DNA of 53,781 nt from Chloroflexota bacterium. Its GTDB lineage: Bacteria; Chloroflexota; Ktedonobacteria; Ktedonobacterales; Ktedonobacteraceae. The position numbers and the translations under genes were made by a program. Location: assembly GCA_902812455.1 (NCBI GenBank), contig CADDZH010000024.1, forward strand, positions 1 to 53,781, in the 5' to 3' direction. Under the pieces are notes generated by a model. That model did no database searches. It was given only the letters and a program-made list of their open reading frames with translations, and was not told where the DNA came from. Of this stretch, positions 19,764 through 29,013 are shown piece after piece (position 1 is the first letter of the stretch; each line of letters starts with the position of its first letter).

Positions 19764-21560
19764 GTGGTTTTTCCAGTGCATTACCGGACTCATACATGTG
19801 GTGATTTAAATACAAGCAATATCGGACAACAGGTTACGCTGGCCGGTTGGGTCAACCGGCGCCGCGATCATGGCGGGCTTATCTTTATCGATCTGCGCGA
19901 TCGCTACGGCATTACGCAAGTTGTCTGCGATCCGGAGCGCTCTCCTGCCGCTCACCAGATTGCTTCAGAACTGCGTTCTGAGTATGTTGTGCAGGTGAGT
20001 GGTACAGTGGTGCATCGCCTGCCTGGAACCGAGAACCCCAGATTGAAAACCGGGGATATCGAGGTTGCGGCAGAGCGCATTAACATATTAAATCCTTCGC
20101 GCACCACGCCGTTCCCGATCAGCGATAACATCCAGGTTGACGAATCGCTGAGGCTCAAGTACCGCTACCTGGATCTGCGCCGTCCACACATGCAGCATAA
20201 TATGATCCTGCGCCATCGCATGGTCAAAGAGATTCGTGACTACCTTGACGAGCGGGGCTTCCTGGAGATAGAAACGCCGATCTTGATGAAAAGCACGCCG
20301 GAGGGTGCCAGAGATTATCTTGTTCCCAGCCGCCTCTACCCTGGCGAGTTCTATGCTCTGCCACAGTCCCCACAGCAGCTCAAACAGTTATTGATGGTCG
20401 CAGGCATGGATCGCTACTTCCAGATTGCCCGTTGTTTCCGCGACGAAGACCAGCGCGCAGATCGGCAGCCGGAATTTACCCAGCTTGACCTGGAAATGGC
20501 TTTCGTCGATGAGAACGATGTGATGTCGGTCATCGAAGGACTATTGATCTACCTGGTGGAAAAGACAACGAACAAACGTATCAAAGAGCGACCTTTTCCA
20601 CGCCTCAGTTATCGCCACGTCATGGATCGCTACGGCACCGATCATCCCGACCTGCGCTTTGATCTACCTTTGGTAGACATATCAGACCTGGCGGGGGCAG
20701 GCACTTTTGGTGTCTTCCAGAATGCGCTGGCAACGGGCGGCATCGTGAAGGGGATTCGCGTGCCTGGAGCAGCCGGCTACAGTCGCAAAGAGATCGATGA
20801 ACTGACCGAGTTCGCGCGCATGCTGGGCGCCAAAGGGCTGGTTTCCCTGGCTATCAGTCCCACAGGTGACATACGCTCTCCCTTGACCAAATTTATGGCT
20901 CGCGATGAAGTTCAGGCCATCATCGACCGCCTGCAGGCAGGGCCGGGCGATCTGGCGCTCTTCGTTGCCGACAATGCCAAAGTATGCAACGATGTGCTCT
21001 TCCGCCTGCGCGTCAGGCTTGCCGAGCAGTTGAACCTGATCGACCCTAACGAAATGGCCTTCTGCTGGGTCGTCGATTTCCCGCTCCTGCACTACAATGA
21101 GGAAGAGCAGCGCTATGAGGCAGAGCATAATCCCTTTTCAGGCATGGATGAGGCTCATATCTCGCGCCTCGACACCGATCCGCTGAATATTCGCGCCAAA
21201 CAATACGACATCATCTGCAATGGCTATGAGATCGGTGGCGGCAGCGTGCGTATCAATGTTGCCGAAATCCAGCACAAAGTCTTTTCACTCATGAGCCTGA
21301 ACGATGAACAGATCAAAGAGCAATTCGGGCACATGCTCGAAGCCTTCGAATATGGCGCGCCACCACACGGCGGCATCGCTCTCGGCATTGACCGCATGGT
21401 CATGCTCTTCGCCAATGAAGAAAGCATTCGCGAAGTGATCGCTTTCCCCAAGACGCAGAGCGCCCAGGATTTGCTTATGGGCGCGCCCTCGCCTGTGGAT
21501 GAGAAGCAATTAGAGGAGCTGCACTTGCAAATCAGGGATGAAGGGAAGCCTCGGGAATAA
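19764..21560 (+). CDS. aspS: aspartyl-tRNA synthetase, bacterial type
   Basis: The 598-residue protein is a full-length bacterial AspRS. It has an OB-fold anticodon-binding domain ([19 protein letters not shown]), class II motif 1, motif 2 ([22 protein letters not shown] within 205-235), the bacteria-specific GAD insert (about 280-420) and motif 3 ([13 protein letters not shown]). It charges tRNA-Asp, and possibly tRNA-Asn if the organism lacks AsnRS; this cannot be judged here. The GTG at 19764 follows a distant GAAAGG; a second GTG 12 bases on would remove four residues. It is monocistronic, flanked by repeats on both sides. Confidence 0.97.
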   Translation: MVFPVHYRTHTCGDLNTSNIGQQVTLAGWVNRRRDHGGLIFIDLRDRYGITQVVCDPERSPAAHQIASELRSEYVVQVSGTVVHRLPGTENPRLKTGDIEVAAERINILNPSRTTPFPISDNIQVDESLRLKYRYLDLRRPHMQHNMILRHRMVKEIRDYLDERGFLEIETPILMKSTPEGARDYLVPSRLYPGEFYALPQSPQQLKQLLMVAGMDRYFQIARCFRDEDQRADRQPEFTQLDLEMAFVDENDVMSVIEGLLIYLVEKTTNKRIKERPFPRLSYRHVMDRYGTDHPDLRFDLPLVDISDLAGAGTFGVFQNALATGGIVKGIRVPGAAGYSRKEIDELTEFARMLGAKGLVSLAISPTGDIRSPLTKFMARDEVQAIIDRLQAGPGDLALFVADNAKVCNDVLFRLRVRLAEQLNLIDPNEMAFCWVVDFPLLHYNEEEQRYEAEHNPFSGMDEAHISRLDTDPLNIRAKQYDIICNGYEIGGGSVRINVAEIQHKVFSLMSLNDEQIKEQFGHMLEAFEYGAPPHGGIALGIDRMVMLFANEESIREVIAFPKTQSAQDLLMGAPSPVDEKQLEELHLQIRDEGKPRE

Positions 21561-21577
21561 GCGGTGAAAACCAGCGG

Positions 21578-21685
21578 CCAGGACAGGGGCAAGCCCTGTC
21601 CCTACCCTTGGGGGCACGGGCCAAGAACTGGCGCCGCAACCAGGACAGGGGCAAGCCCTGTCCCTACCCTTGGGGGCACGGGCCA
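21578..21685. repeat. two direct copies of a 46-bp palindromic unit
   Basis: An identical 46-bp unit at 21578-21623 and 21640-21685 has a 62-bp period. Each unit contains GACAGGGGCAAGCCCTGTC, a 7-bp hairpin. Placed just after aspS, it may act as a transcript-end structure. The 393-base stretch 21561-21953 holds this, the repeat at 21706 and the operator at 21841. Confidence 0.85.
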
Positions 21686-21705
21686 TCCCCAGAAAACCGA
21701 TCGGG

Positions 21706-21745
21706 CTAGGGCAGAGGAGGCCAGCGGAGCTCTGCCCCTACCCTC
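21706..21745. repeat. 40-bp interspersed repeat, copy 1
   Basis: This 40-bp stretch, starting CTAGGGCAGAGGAGGCCAGC, is identical to 42341-42380. It contains GGGCAGAG and CTCTGCCC as inverted ends. Confidence 0.9.
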
Positions 21746-21840
21746 GGCTGCAAGGCCATCTCCAGAAACCCATCCCCCTTTTTTACCTATGGAGGGTATA
21801 TATTCCCTCTAAATTTGGAGACATCGGTATACTGAATATA

Positions 21841-21872
21841 GAGAGAGATATTTCTATAGAAGTATCTCTCTC
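21841..21872. promoter_or_regulatory. 32-bp palindrome, candidate ArsR operator
   Basis: GAGAGAGATA and TATCTCTCTC are perfect 10-bp arms around TTTCTATAGAAG, whose centre TTCTATAGAA is itself a palindrome, so 30 of 32 bases are self-complementary. A TATACT at 21828-21833 could be a -10 box just upstream, which would put the operator over the transcription start. It ends 81 bases before the ArsR ATG. Confidence 0.6.
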
Positions 21873-21953
21873 ATCAAAAGCAAATCAAAAACACATCAGA
21901 CCTCTAACAATCATTGGTTCGATATCCGGTTGGGAGGATGGAAGGAGAAAAAC

Positions 21954-22367
21954 ATGTCAACAACAAATCAGGTACATTCAGTTCCTGGCTCTGGCTCGGC
22001 AACTTCGCTCAGCGTACTGAATCGCCAGGGAGTTATCGGCAATGCGGGAGTGGGAGTGGGTGTTGGACCAAAGTTTGCCCCTACGCTAACAGAAGATGAA
22101 GCAGTAAGCCAGGCCCGTCTGCTCAAGGCGCTGGCAGATCCGACCCGTTTACGTATCTTGAGCCTGTTAAGCCGGCACGAAGGTGAAGTCTGCGTCTTCG
22201 AGATCGTGGAGAGCTTTACCCTGGAGCAACCCACCATTTCGCATCACCTGCGCATCCTGCGCGATGCAGGCCTGGTCGATTGCCGCAAAAAAGGCCTCTG
22301 GGCATATTATTACGTCCGCAGAGAAGCTTTGAAGCGCGCCCAGGACATGATCAACGAGCTGGCGTAG
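21954..22367 (+). CDS. ArsR/SmtB-family transcriptional repressor
   Basis: The 137-residue protein has a disordered Gly/Val-rich head of about 45 residues, then the ArsR winged helix: RLLKALADPTRLRILSLL, the recognition region LEQPTISHHLRILRDAGLV, and the wing KKGLWAYYYV. The sensing helix reads EVCVFEI, with one Cys where arsenic sensors have CxC, so the classic two-Cys metal site is missing. Another Cys follows at VDCRKKG. The ligand is therefore unclear. The ATG at 21954 has GAAGGAG 6 bases before it. It probably binds the palindrome at 21841-21872 and represses itself. No metal exporter lies next to it. Confidence 0.9.
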   Translation: MSTTNQVHSVPGSGSATSLSVLNRQGVIGNAGVGVGVGPKFAPTLTEDEAVSQARLLKALADPTRLRILSLLSRHEGEVCVFEIVESFTLEQPTISHHLRILRDAGLVDCRKKGLWAYYYVRREALKRAQDMINELA

Positions 22368-22388
22368 AAATACTGTATGGTAAGCCTC

Positions 22389-22695
22389 GTAGGGGCGGGA
22401 GCAGTTTTACAGGGTAGCGCTGCACCCAGGGCGGGGACAAGCCGCCGCCCCTACTATGGTGACGGCGGCTCTGGCCGACTCGTATCATGGTAGGGGCGAC
22501 CCAGGCGCGAGCCCTGCAAGGTCATTGCATTTCTCATGTCATTCGCCGACAAAATCTTGTAAAGCGGGAGCGGAAGAGGCAGGAAGTACCAAGACGAAGG
22601 GCAAGCGCAAGGCCCAAACGGACGGGCGACCATAAAGGCAATAAATGCCGCACCCGACCACCCCGTATCCCCGCTCGCCCCTACGGGTACGAGCG
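22389..22695. repeat. block of GTAGGGGC-type interspersed repeats
   Basis: The first element (22389-22454) runs from GTAGGGGCGGGAGC to GCCGCCGCCCCTAC with complementary ends. A second (about 22490-22690) runs from GGTAGGGGCGACC to CGCTCGCCCCTACGGGTAC. They resemble blocks at 30106-30260 and 32253-32500. The 425-base stretch 22368-22792 contains nothing else recognised. Confidence 0.75.
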
Positions 22696-22792
22696 ATATT
22701 CTTGTAAGAGGTGATGAGATAATTCACCATTACCACGACTATATTTGACAACGAGAAAGACCTTCATTGTTTATCTCGTAGCGCCCCCCTCC

Positions 22793-23335
22793 TTACGTAT
22801 AAATGATTCCCTCGTCAAAGCTGATCTCGGCATGCTCCCAGTCCAGTACATCAGCAAAATCTGCCTTGAATGACTCTAATTCCCGCTGCCGGGTAGCTTC
22901 ATCAGGCATCTCGTTATCTTTCCATAACAGCAGGATGGTCACCATATCGGGTGATGCCGCATTTTTGAAGACGAAACGCTGAGCCGAACCGGTAAACCTG
23001 TGGCGCTGCTCCTCGTAAACTTCCTTTAGCTTTTGCTCAAACTCTGCCTGCCGTCCTGCGCGTACTTGCACCCTTATCTCGGTGCAGAGCAGTTTGATGC
23101 GGGGATTATACACGCGCCATTCGGGGGACGTTGTGCGAACGCGACCTGGCGGGTTATGCTTGAAATCCTCAACTGCCTGTTCCGGTACCATATATCGCCC
23201 GCCTACTTTTCTCGCCGGAAGGCGTTTGCTATGAATATGTTGCAGTACCCGGTCTTCAGAAATACCCAGCACTTCAGCAACTCGCTTGACGGGGACATGT
23301 CCTGGGATATACAAATATTCCTTCTCCTCTGCCAT
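22793..23335 (-). CDS. excisionase-like HTH domain fused to an ABM-like dimeric alpha/beta barrel
   Basis: Residues 10-65 form a MerR/excisionase-type helix-turn-helix (VKRVAEVLGISEDRVLQHI, then LPARKVGGRYMVPEQAVEDF), the HTH_17 pattern. Residues 80-180 (IKLLCTEIRVQVRAGRQAEF, MVTILLLWKD, DWEHAEISFDEGIIY) look like one ABM-type ferredoxin-like barrel, as in heme-degrading or quinol monooxygenases and in ligand-binding domains. The fusion suggests a DNA-binding protein that senses a small hydrophobic ligand; this is inference. It is a single gene, reading away from the methyltransferase at 23700. No partner was seen. Confidence 0.75.
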   Translation of the reverse strand: MAEEKEYLYIPGHVPVKRVAEVLGISEDRVLQHIHSKRLPARKVGGRYMVPEQAVEDFKHNPPGRVRTTSPEWRVYNPRIKLLCTEIRVQVRAGRQAEFEQKLKEVYEEQRHRFTGSAQRFVFKNAASPDMVTILLLWKDNEMPDEATRQRELESFKADFADVLDWEHAEISFDEGIIYT

Positions 23336-23514
23336 AAAGATAATTTATTGTTAACAACGTTTCTATGTAAATTTTGGTTTCTCACCGAGATATCTTGTCA
23401 TATTTCGTTATTCATGCTATTATATCGACACATATCTAGGAAAGGGCACCAGTAACGATCAATAAGGCAAAGCTTACGTGTGAAGAAGAGTTCTTGAAAG
23501 GGAACAATTACACA

Positions 23515-23660
23515 TGTCACCCTGAGCGAGTGAGCCGAAGCCCTGAGCCCATTCGCTTCGCTCAAGGTAAACTCCGCGAAGGGGAAGGGGGAAAGGTCTC
23601 TGTCCCTCGACTGAGATCCTTCGCTTCGCTCGGGATGACATGGCTGCGCTCAGCATGACA
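23515..23660. repeat. TGTCATGCTGAGCG palindromic repeat, copy 3 (compound)
   Basis: It opens with TGTCACCCTGAGCGAGTG, has an inner CGCTCGGGATGACA end, and closes with GCGCTCAGCATGACA, so it looks like nested or extended copies of the repeat. The 364-base stretch 23336-23699 holds this repeat; a promoter for either flanking gene could not be fixed. Confidence 0.8.
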
Positions 23661-23699
23661 CTGCTGAACCCTTCCTAACTACTCAGAAAAGGAATGTAT

Positions 23700-24581
23700 A
23701 TGATCATGACAGATACTCCTGCTCCATTAAATGACGAACAGCGCCCTTCTTCCCCGGATGTTCCATCCTTCATGCCAGAAAACGATGCAGAAGTCGCGCG
23801 GCAGCTTTTAGTCCATCGCTATCTCAGTGAACAGATGGGCGGCATTCTCCCCCATTCGCTCAATCTCTCCCAGGTACAGCAAGTTCTCGATGTCGCTTGC
23901 GGCGCTGGTGGCTGGGTCTATGATATAGCCTGGCAGCACCCTTCCATGCAGGTCACCGGCGTTGATGATCGAGCCTATTTCGTCGAACAGGCCCAACGCC
24001 TCATCGCCAGTCTGGATAATGCGCGTATCGTGCTGCGGGATCTGCATCACCTCGAAGGTGAGCCTTTAACCCCTGGCCTCTTTGACCTGGTCCATATGAG
24101 GCTCCTCGCAACCGACCTGCCTCCACAAGCATTTCCGGCCCTGCTGCAGTCGCTCTTACGACTCTGCCATGTTCATAGCCTGCTCGTCTGGACGGAGCTA
24201 GAGCTACCGATTACCACCAGTCCTGCCCTCCAGCAATTGCTCGAATTGACCCTGGGTGCTCTCAAGACTGTGGGGCGCAGCTATACACCCGGCCATACAC
24301 TTGGTATTACCGCGCATATGGAGTACTGGCTGCGCCAGGCCGGCTACCATATCACCTACAACGGCGCCGTTGCCATTGATGTTTCTCAAGGAACACAGGT
24401 TCATGACGTTTTTGTGCGGCAAATAGGGATTTTTACTCACCAGGTACGCGATTTTCTCCTGAAAACAGGAGTAACCTCGACGAGTATCTTCGAGGAGACT
24501 TTCTCACATATGCGGCAGGAGCTACAGGCAGAAACCTTTCGCGGACTGATCTATGCACGCACAGTGGTTGGTGAGAAATAA
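23700..24581 (+). CDS. class I SAM-dependent methyltransferase
   Basis: The 293-residue protein has the SAM-binding motif I VLDVACGAGGWVYDIA, motif II TGVDDRAYFVEQAQ and later FDLVHMRLLA, typical of methyltransferase_25/11 folds. A 45-residue N-terminal tail precedes the fold. The substrate is not visible from sequence; similar proteins are common as small-molecule methyltransferases. The ATG at 23700 is preferred because AAGGA lies 6 bases upstream; an ATG at 23694 would touch it. It lies upstream of the formate dehydrogenase genes but is separated by about 130 bases. Confidence 0.85.
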   Translation: MIMTDTPAPLNDEQRPSSPDVPSFMPENDAEVARQLLVHRYLSEQMGGILPHSLNLSQVQQVLDVACGAGGWVYDIAWQHPSMQVTGVDDRAYFVEQAQRLIASLDNARIVLRDLHHLEGEPLTPGLFDLVHMRLLATDLPPQAFPALLQSLLRLCHVHSLLVWTELELPITTSPALQQLLELTLGALKTVGRSYTPGHTLGITAHMEYWLRQAGYHITYNGAVAIDVSQGTQVHDVFVRQIGIFTHQVRDFLLKTGVTSTSIFEETFSHMRQELQAETFRGLIYARTVVGEK

Positions 24582-24713
24582 AACACCCTGCTTGTCCTAT
24601 GCGCGTGCAAATTAGCATAAACGTGGTAGAATACTAAACATAGGCGGGATTACATGTTAACTGCCGCATATTTTTATCGCATCTTTTGATGAATGACATG
24701 AGGTATGTGTCAC

Positions 24714-27700
24714 ATGCAAGAACACCAGCCACCATCAGTACCACTTCCGCTACCTGAGCCTGTTCAAAGCACCGTATCACAGGCGCTGGAATTTGGCTCC
24801 AGGGTACAACCTTTCAGCGTCGAGAGTGTCACGAAGGCACCGCGCATTCGCGATGCACAAGTATTTAAAAGCGTCTGCCCCTATTGCGCGGTTGGTTGCA
24901 GCTTAAATGTCTATGTCAGGGATGGCAAAGTACTTGACGTCGAAGGCAACCCGGACAGCCCCATTAATCGTGGGACGCTCTGCCCGAAGGGAGCAGCCAG
25001 CTTCCAGTATAGCGTCAATGCGAGCCGTTTAACACAGGTGCTCTACCGCGCACCCTATGGTGACCACTGGGAGGTCAAATCCCTCGATTGGGCTATGGAG
25101 CAGATAGCCCAGCGGGTCAAGAAAACGCGCGACGAGACATTTGTCGAACGCCTACCCGATGGGCGTGAGGTCAATCACACCCTGGCTATGGCCTCGCTCG
25201 GCGGTGCCACGCTGGATGTTGAAGAAAATTATTTGATGAAGAAGCTCCTCACGGGAGGACTCGGCATCGTCTCCATTGAGAACCAGGCCCGTATATGACA
25301 CAGTTCCACTGTACCCGGTCTGGGTATCTCGTTTGGACGTGGCGGAGCCACAACCTTTCCGCAAGACCTTGTCAATAGCGATGCCATTTTGATTATGGGC
25401 AGCAACATGGCCGAGGCCCATCCTGTGGCCTTTGCAAATGTCGTCAAAGCCAAGGAACGAGGGGCCAAGGTTATCCATGTAGACCCGCATTACTCGCGCA
25501 CCTCAGCATTGGCAAACCTGTATGTCCCTCTACGCGCCGGAAGCGATATTGTGTTCCTGGGGGCGATCATTCGCTACCTGCTGGAAAACAATGCCTACTT
25601 CCACGACTATGTGGTGAATTATACGAACGCCGCTACACTGATTCGCGAGGACTATCATGATCCAGAAGACCTGGATGGCGTCTTCTCCGGCTATGATCCC
25701 GAAACGGGCACCTATGCTGATCAAAGCAGTTGGGAGTACCAGTATGATGATCAAGGCCGCCCATTGAGGGATCCCACCTTGCAGCATCCACAGTGCGTTT
25801 TCCAGATCATGCGTCGCCATTATGCGCGCTACACACCAGAAATGGTGGAGCATGTATGCGGGGTGCCACGTGAGTTGTGGATGCAAGTCGTTCAGACGCT
25901 GGTTGAGAACTCTGGACGTGAGCGCACATCGGCTATTTGCTACGCAGTTGGTTGGACGCAGCAATCCAAGGGAGTGCAGATCATACGAGCTGGAGCCATT
26001 ATGCAACTCTTGCTGGGCAATATCGGTCGCCCTGGCGGGGGCGTTATGGCTTTGAGGGGGCATGCCTCGATCCAGGGTTCGACAGATGTGCCAACGCTGT
26101 ACGACCTGCTGTCGGGCTATATGCCGCAGCCAAGCGCCCTGCTCTCCCCGACACCACGCGCTGAAGACTCCCCCGGGGCAACAACGTGGGGAGAAAAAAG
26201 AGATGTAACCACACATGTCCTGTCACAACAGACACTTGCTGAGTACATCGACTCAGCGGGACAGAAGCTGGGCTGGTGGTCAAACTTCCCTGCATATATA
26301 AGGAGCCTGCTGCAAGCATGGTATGGTGAAGAGGCTAACGAGGAAGACGGCAATACCGCCTATCGCTGGCTCGCCAAGATGACTGGGGATCATTCGCACC
26401 TGGTCACCAGCTATCAGATGCTGGATGGAAAAGTGCGGGGCTACTTCCTCTTCGGCCAGAATCCTGCTGCCGGCAGCACCCATTCCACTATGCAGCGCGA
26501 GGCCCTGAAACAGCTTGATTGGATGGTGGTGCGCGACCTCTATGAAGTTGAATCGGCAGCTTTCTGGTATAAGCAGCCAGGGTACGGGCCAGAAACAGAG
26601 CCAGTTGATTCGAGCAAGATCAAGACGGAAATCTTCCTCTTACCTGCCGCAGGCCCGTTAGAAAAAGCCGGCAGCTTCACGAATACGCAGCGGCTTTTAC
26701 AATGGCGAGATAAGGCGGTCGATCCCCCAGGCGATGCTCGTTCCGATCTCTGGTTCGTTTACCATCTCGGCAAACGCCTCAAGGAACTCTACGCTGATAG
26801 CAAGGAACCACGCGACCGCCCTATACAGGCGTTGACATGGGATTACGACATGGAAGAGCCGGAACCTGGCTCGCGCATCCTCGATGAGCCGGATGTGTTG
26901 CTGGTGTTGAAAGAGATCAATGGCTACTATGTGCGCCCACCGGCAGAAAAAGGGAAGAGAGCGGGCAAGCAGCGCACTTATACGCTGCGTGATGCGCCGC
27001 ACATTCCCAATTTTACCGTGCTCAAGAGCGATGGGAGTACCGCCTGTGGCTCATGGATTTACAGCGGTGTCTATCCAGAGCCTGGGAAGAACCTGGCAGC
27101 CTCGCGCATCACTGGAAACTATCCCCACTTGCAATGGGGATTTTCCTGGCCTGCCAACCGCCGTATCCTCTATAATCGCGCCTCGGCTGACCCACAGGGT
27201 CGCCCGTGGTCGGAACGCAAAAAGTATGTCTGGTGGGATGAAGAGCAGGGAAAATGGACCGGGCTCGATGTTCCCGATTTTCCGGTCAGCAGGCCACCTG
27301 ACTATAAACCTCAACCTGGAGCAACCGGCATGGATGCGCATTCAGGCAGCGACCCATTCATTATGAAGCCGGATGGGAAAGGCTGGCTCTTTGCTCCCAA
27401 AGGGTTAGCAGATGGGCCGCTGCCCACACACTATGAAGCAGCGGAATCACCTCTTCACAATCCGCTGTATCACCGGCAGAGCAATCCTGCCGCGAAGTAC
27501 TTCAAGGATCGGCCCGATAATCGTCTCGCTCCGGTAGGCGATCCCAATTATCCGATAGTAATTACTACCTATCGATTGACGGAGCAACACGTTAGCGGGC
27601 CAATGACGCGCTGGATGCCCTGGCTCAACGCCTTGCAGCCCTCACTCTTTGCCGAGATCAGCCCTGAACTCGCGGCAGAGAAGAATATCAAGCATGGCGA

Positions 27701-27947
27701 CTGGATCATTATCAGCACACCTCGCGGTGAGATCGAAGCTCGTGCCATGGTGACGAGGCGTATGCGGCCCTTGCGCCTCAACGGGCATGATGTGCACCAG
27801 ATAGGCCTGCCATTCCACTGGGGTTTCCAGGGAAAGGTGACAGGGAGCATCACCAATGATCTGGCCCATATGGTGTTAGAGCCAAATGTGAGTATTGAAG
27901 AGGCCAAGGCATTTACCTGCAATGTGCGTCCTGGACGCCTTCCATGA
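24714..27947 (+). CDS. fdnG: formate dehydrogenase alpha subunit, selenocysteine at UGA 25296-25298
   Basis: The frame is continuous from 24714 to 27947 except for one TGA at 25296-25298, giving 1077 residues with selenocysteine at 195. The flanking residues ENQARI-U-HSSTVPGLGISFGRGG match the Sec site of E. coli FdnG/FdoG (NQARV-U-HGPTV). The N-terminus has the Fe-S site Cys55, Cys58, Cys62, Cys90. The bis-MGD molybdopterin fold follows (MGSNMAEAHPVAF, GVFSGYDPETGTY) and ends in a molydop_binding domain near 900-1070. It oxidises formate to CO2. No twin-arginine signal is present, unlike FdnG. ATG 24714 is chosen because GAGGT lies 9 bases before it; ATG 24705 overlaps that site. Confidence 0.95.
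25296..25326 (+). promoter_or_regulatory. SECIS element with UGA selenocysteine codon
   Basis: Exactly 18 bases after the TGA lies the loop GGTCT, closed by a 5-bp stem TACCC (25312-25316) and GGGTA (25322-25326). As recalled, E. coli fdhF has the same loop GGTCU at the same 18-base distance from its UGA. This is the SelB-binding hairpin that recodes UGA. Confidence 0.88.
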
Positions 27948-27959
27948 AGGAGCAAAGCT

Positions 27960-28994
27960 ATGACGCTTGAATCTTCTCAAAGTCGTACCCAGCAGGTTAC
28001 CCCTTTTACGAGGGAAGGCTTAGCAATCTCTATGCAGGTTGAATCTTCTGACCGCTATATTCAGGAGCCTATCCTGCCGGAATTGATGCAAAGCGTACAA
28101 TCAACGCTGCACAAAGAGTCGCCATTACCACCTCAACCTACCATGGGCTTCTTCACCGATACCAGCCTTTGTATTGGATGCAAAGCGTGTGAGGTAGCCT
28201 GTAAGCAGTGGAATCAACTCCCGGCCAGGGATCCTATCTGGACCGGTTCGAGCTATGACAACACAGGACAGCTCACGGCTACCACCTGGCGACATGTCGA
28301 GTTCATTGAACGGGTAAGGAAGAGCGACGGGCGTGGCACACTGCGTTCCGACATCGATAGCAGGATAGCTCAGGCCAGGAGCGATGGCACTATTCCGCTT
28401 ACCCCGCCGGGCACGGCCTTGCCTTTCTTCAATACGGATCGCTGGTTGATGATGAGTGATGTGTGCAAACACTGTCACAATGCTCCCTGTCATGAGGCCT
28501 GCCCAACAGGAGCCATTATTCGTACAGAGTTTGACACGGTCTACGTCCAGCAAGACATTTGCAACGGATGCGGCTATTGCGTCGTCGCCTGCCCCTTTGG
28601 GGTCATTGCCCGCGACGACCATGGAGACCACCGCGCCCACAAATGTACACTCTGTTATGACCGCATGAAAGATGGCCTGGAACCAGCTTGCGCGAAAGTA
28701 TGCCCCACCGATTCCATTCAATATGGCGAGGTGGAACAACTCAAAGCGCATGCACGCGAGCGACTTGGTTTTTTACATGAGCGTGGGGTGACAGAGGCTC
28801 GCCTCTACGGGGTGGATGACAACATCCTGGACGGAGGCCTCCACTCGATGTTCCTGTTGCTGGATGAGCCTGCGGTTTATAACCTGCCAGAGAATCCGCC
28901 GAGGCCGGCAAACCATGTCGTCCCGGCCTCGCTCTGGTCAATCCTGGCCGCATCGGCTCTTGGCCTGTTTGGCATCCTGTTCTTCAGAGAGTAA
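27960..28994 (+). CDS. fdnH: formate dehydrogenase beta subunit, four 4Fe-4S clusters
   Basis: The 344-residue protein contains four ferredoxin-type Cys groups: CIGCKACEVACKQW, CKHCHNAPCHEACPTGA, CNGCGYCVVACPFGV and CTLCYDRMKDGLEPACAKVCP. This gives 16 Cys for four 4Fe-4S clusters, as in FdnH and related DMSO-reductase family beta subunits. A single membrane helix at the C-terminus (LWSILAASALGLFGILFF) should anchor it. Electrons pass from the alpha subunit through these clusters to the membrane subunit. GAAGGAG lies 7 bases before the ATG, and it follows the alpha subunit by 12 bases. Confidence 0.95.
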   Translation: MTLESSQSRTQQVTPFTREGLAISMQVESSDRYIQEPILPELMQSVQSTLHKESPLPPQPTMGFFTDTSLCIGCKACEVACKQWNQLPARDPIWTGSSYDNTGQLTATTWRHVEFIERVRKSDGRGTLRSDIDSRIAQARSDGTIPLTPPGTALPFFNTDRWLMMSDVCKHCHNAPCHEACPTGAIIRTEFDTVYVQQDICNGCGYCVVACPFGVIARDDHGDHRAHKCTLCYDRMKDGLEPACAKVCPTDSIQYGEVEQLKAHARERLGFLHERGVTEARLYGVDDNILDGGLHSMFLLLDEPAVYNLPENPPRPANHVVPASLWSILAASALGLFGILFFRE

Positions 28995-29013
28995 GAAGAA
29001 GGGAGGGTTTTCG

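Noticed and set aside
25296..25388. Split of the formate dehydrogenase alpha gene into two genes by a stop codon
   Set aside because: The frame is unbroken apart from one TGA at the Sec position of FdnG, with a proper SECIS hairpin.
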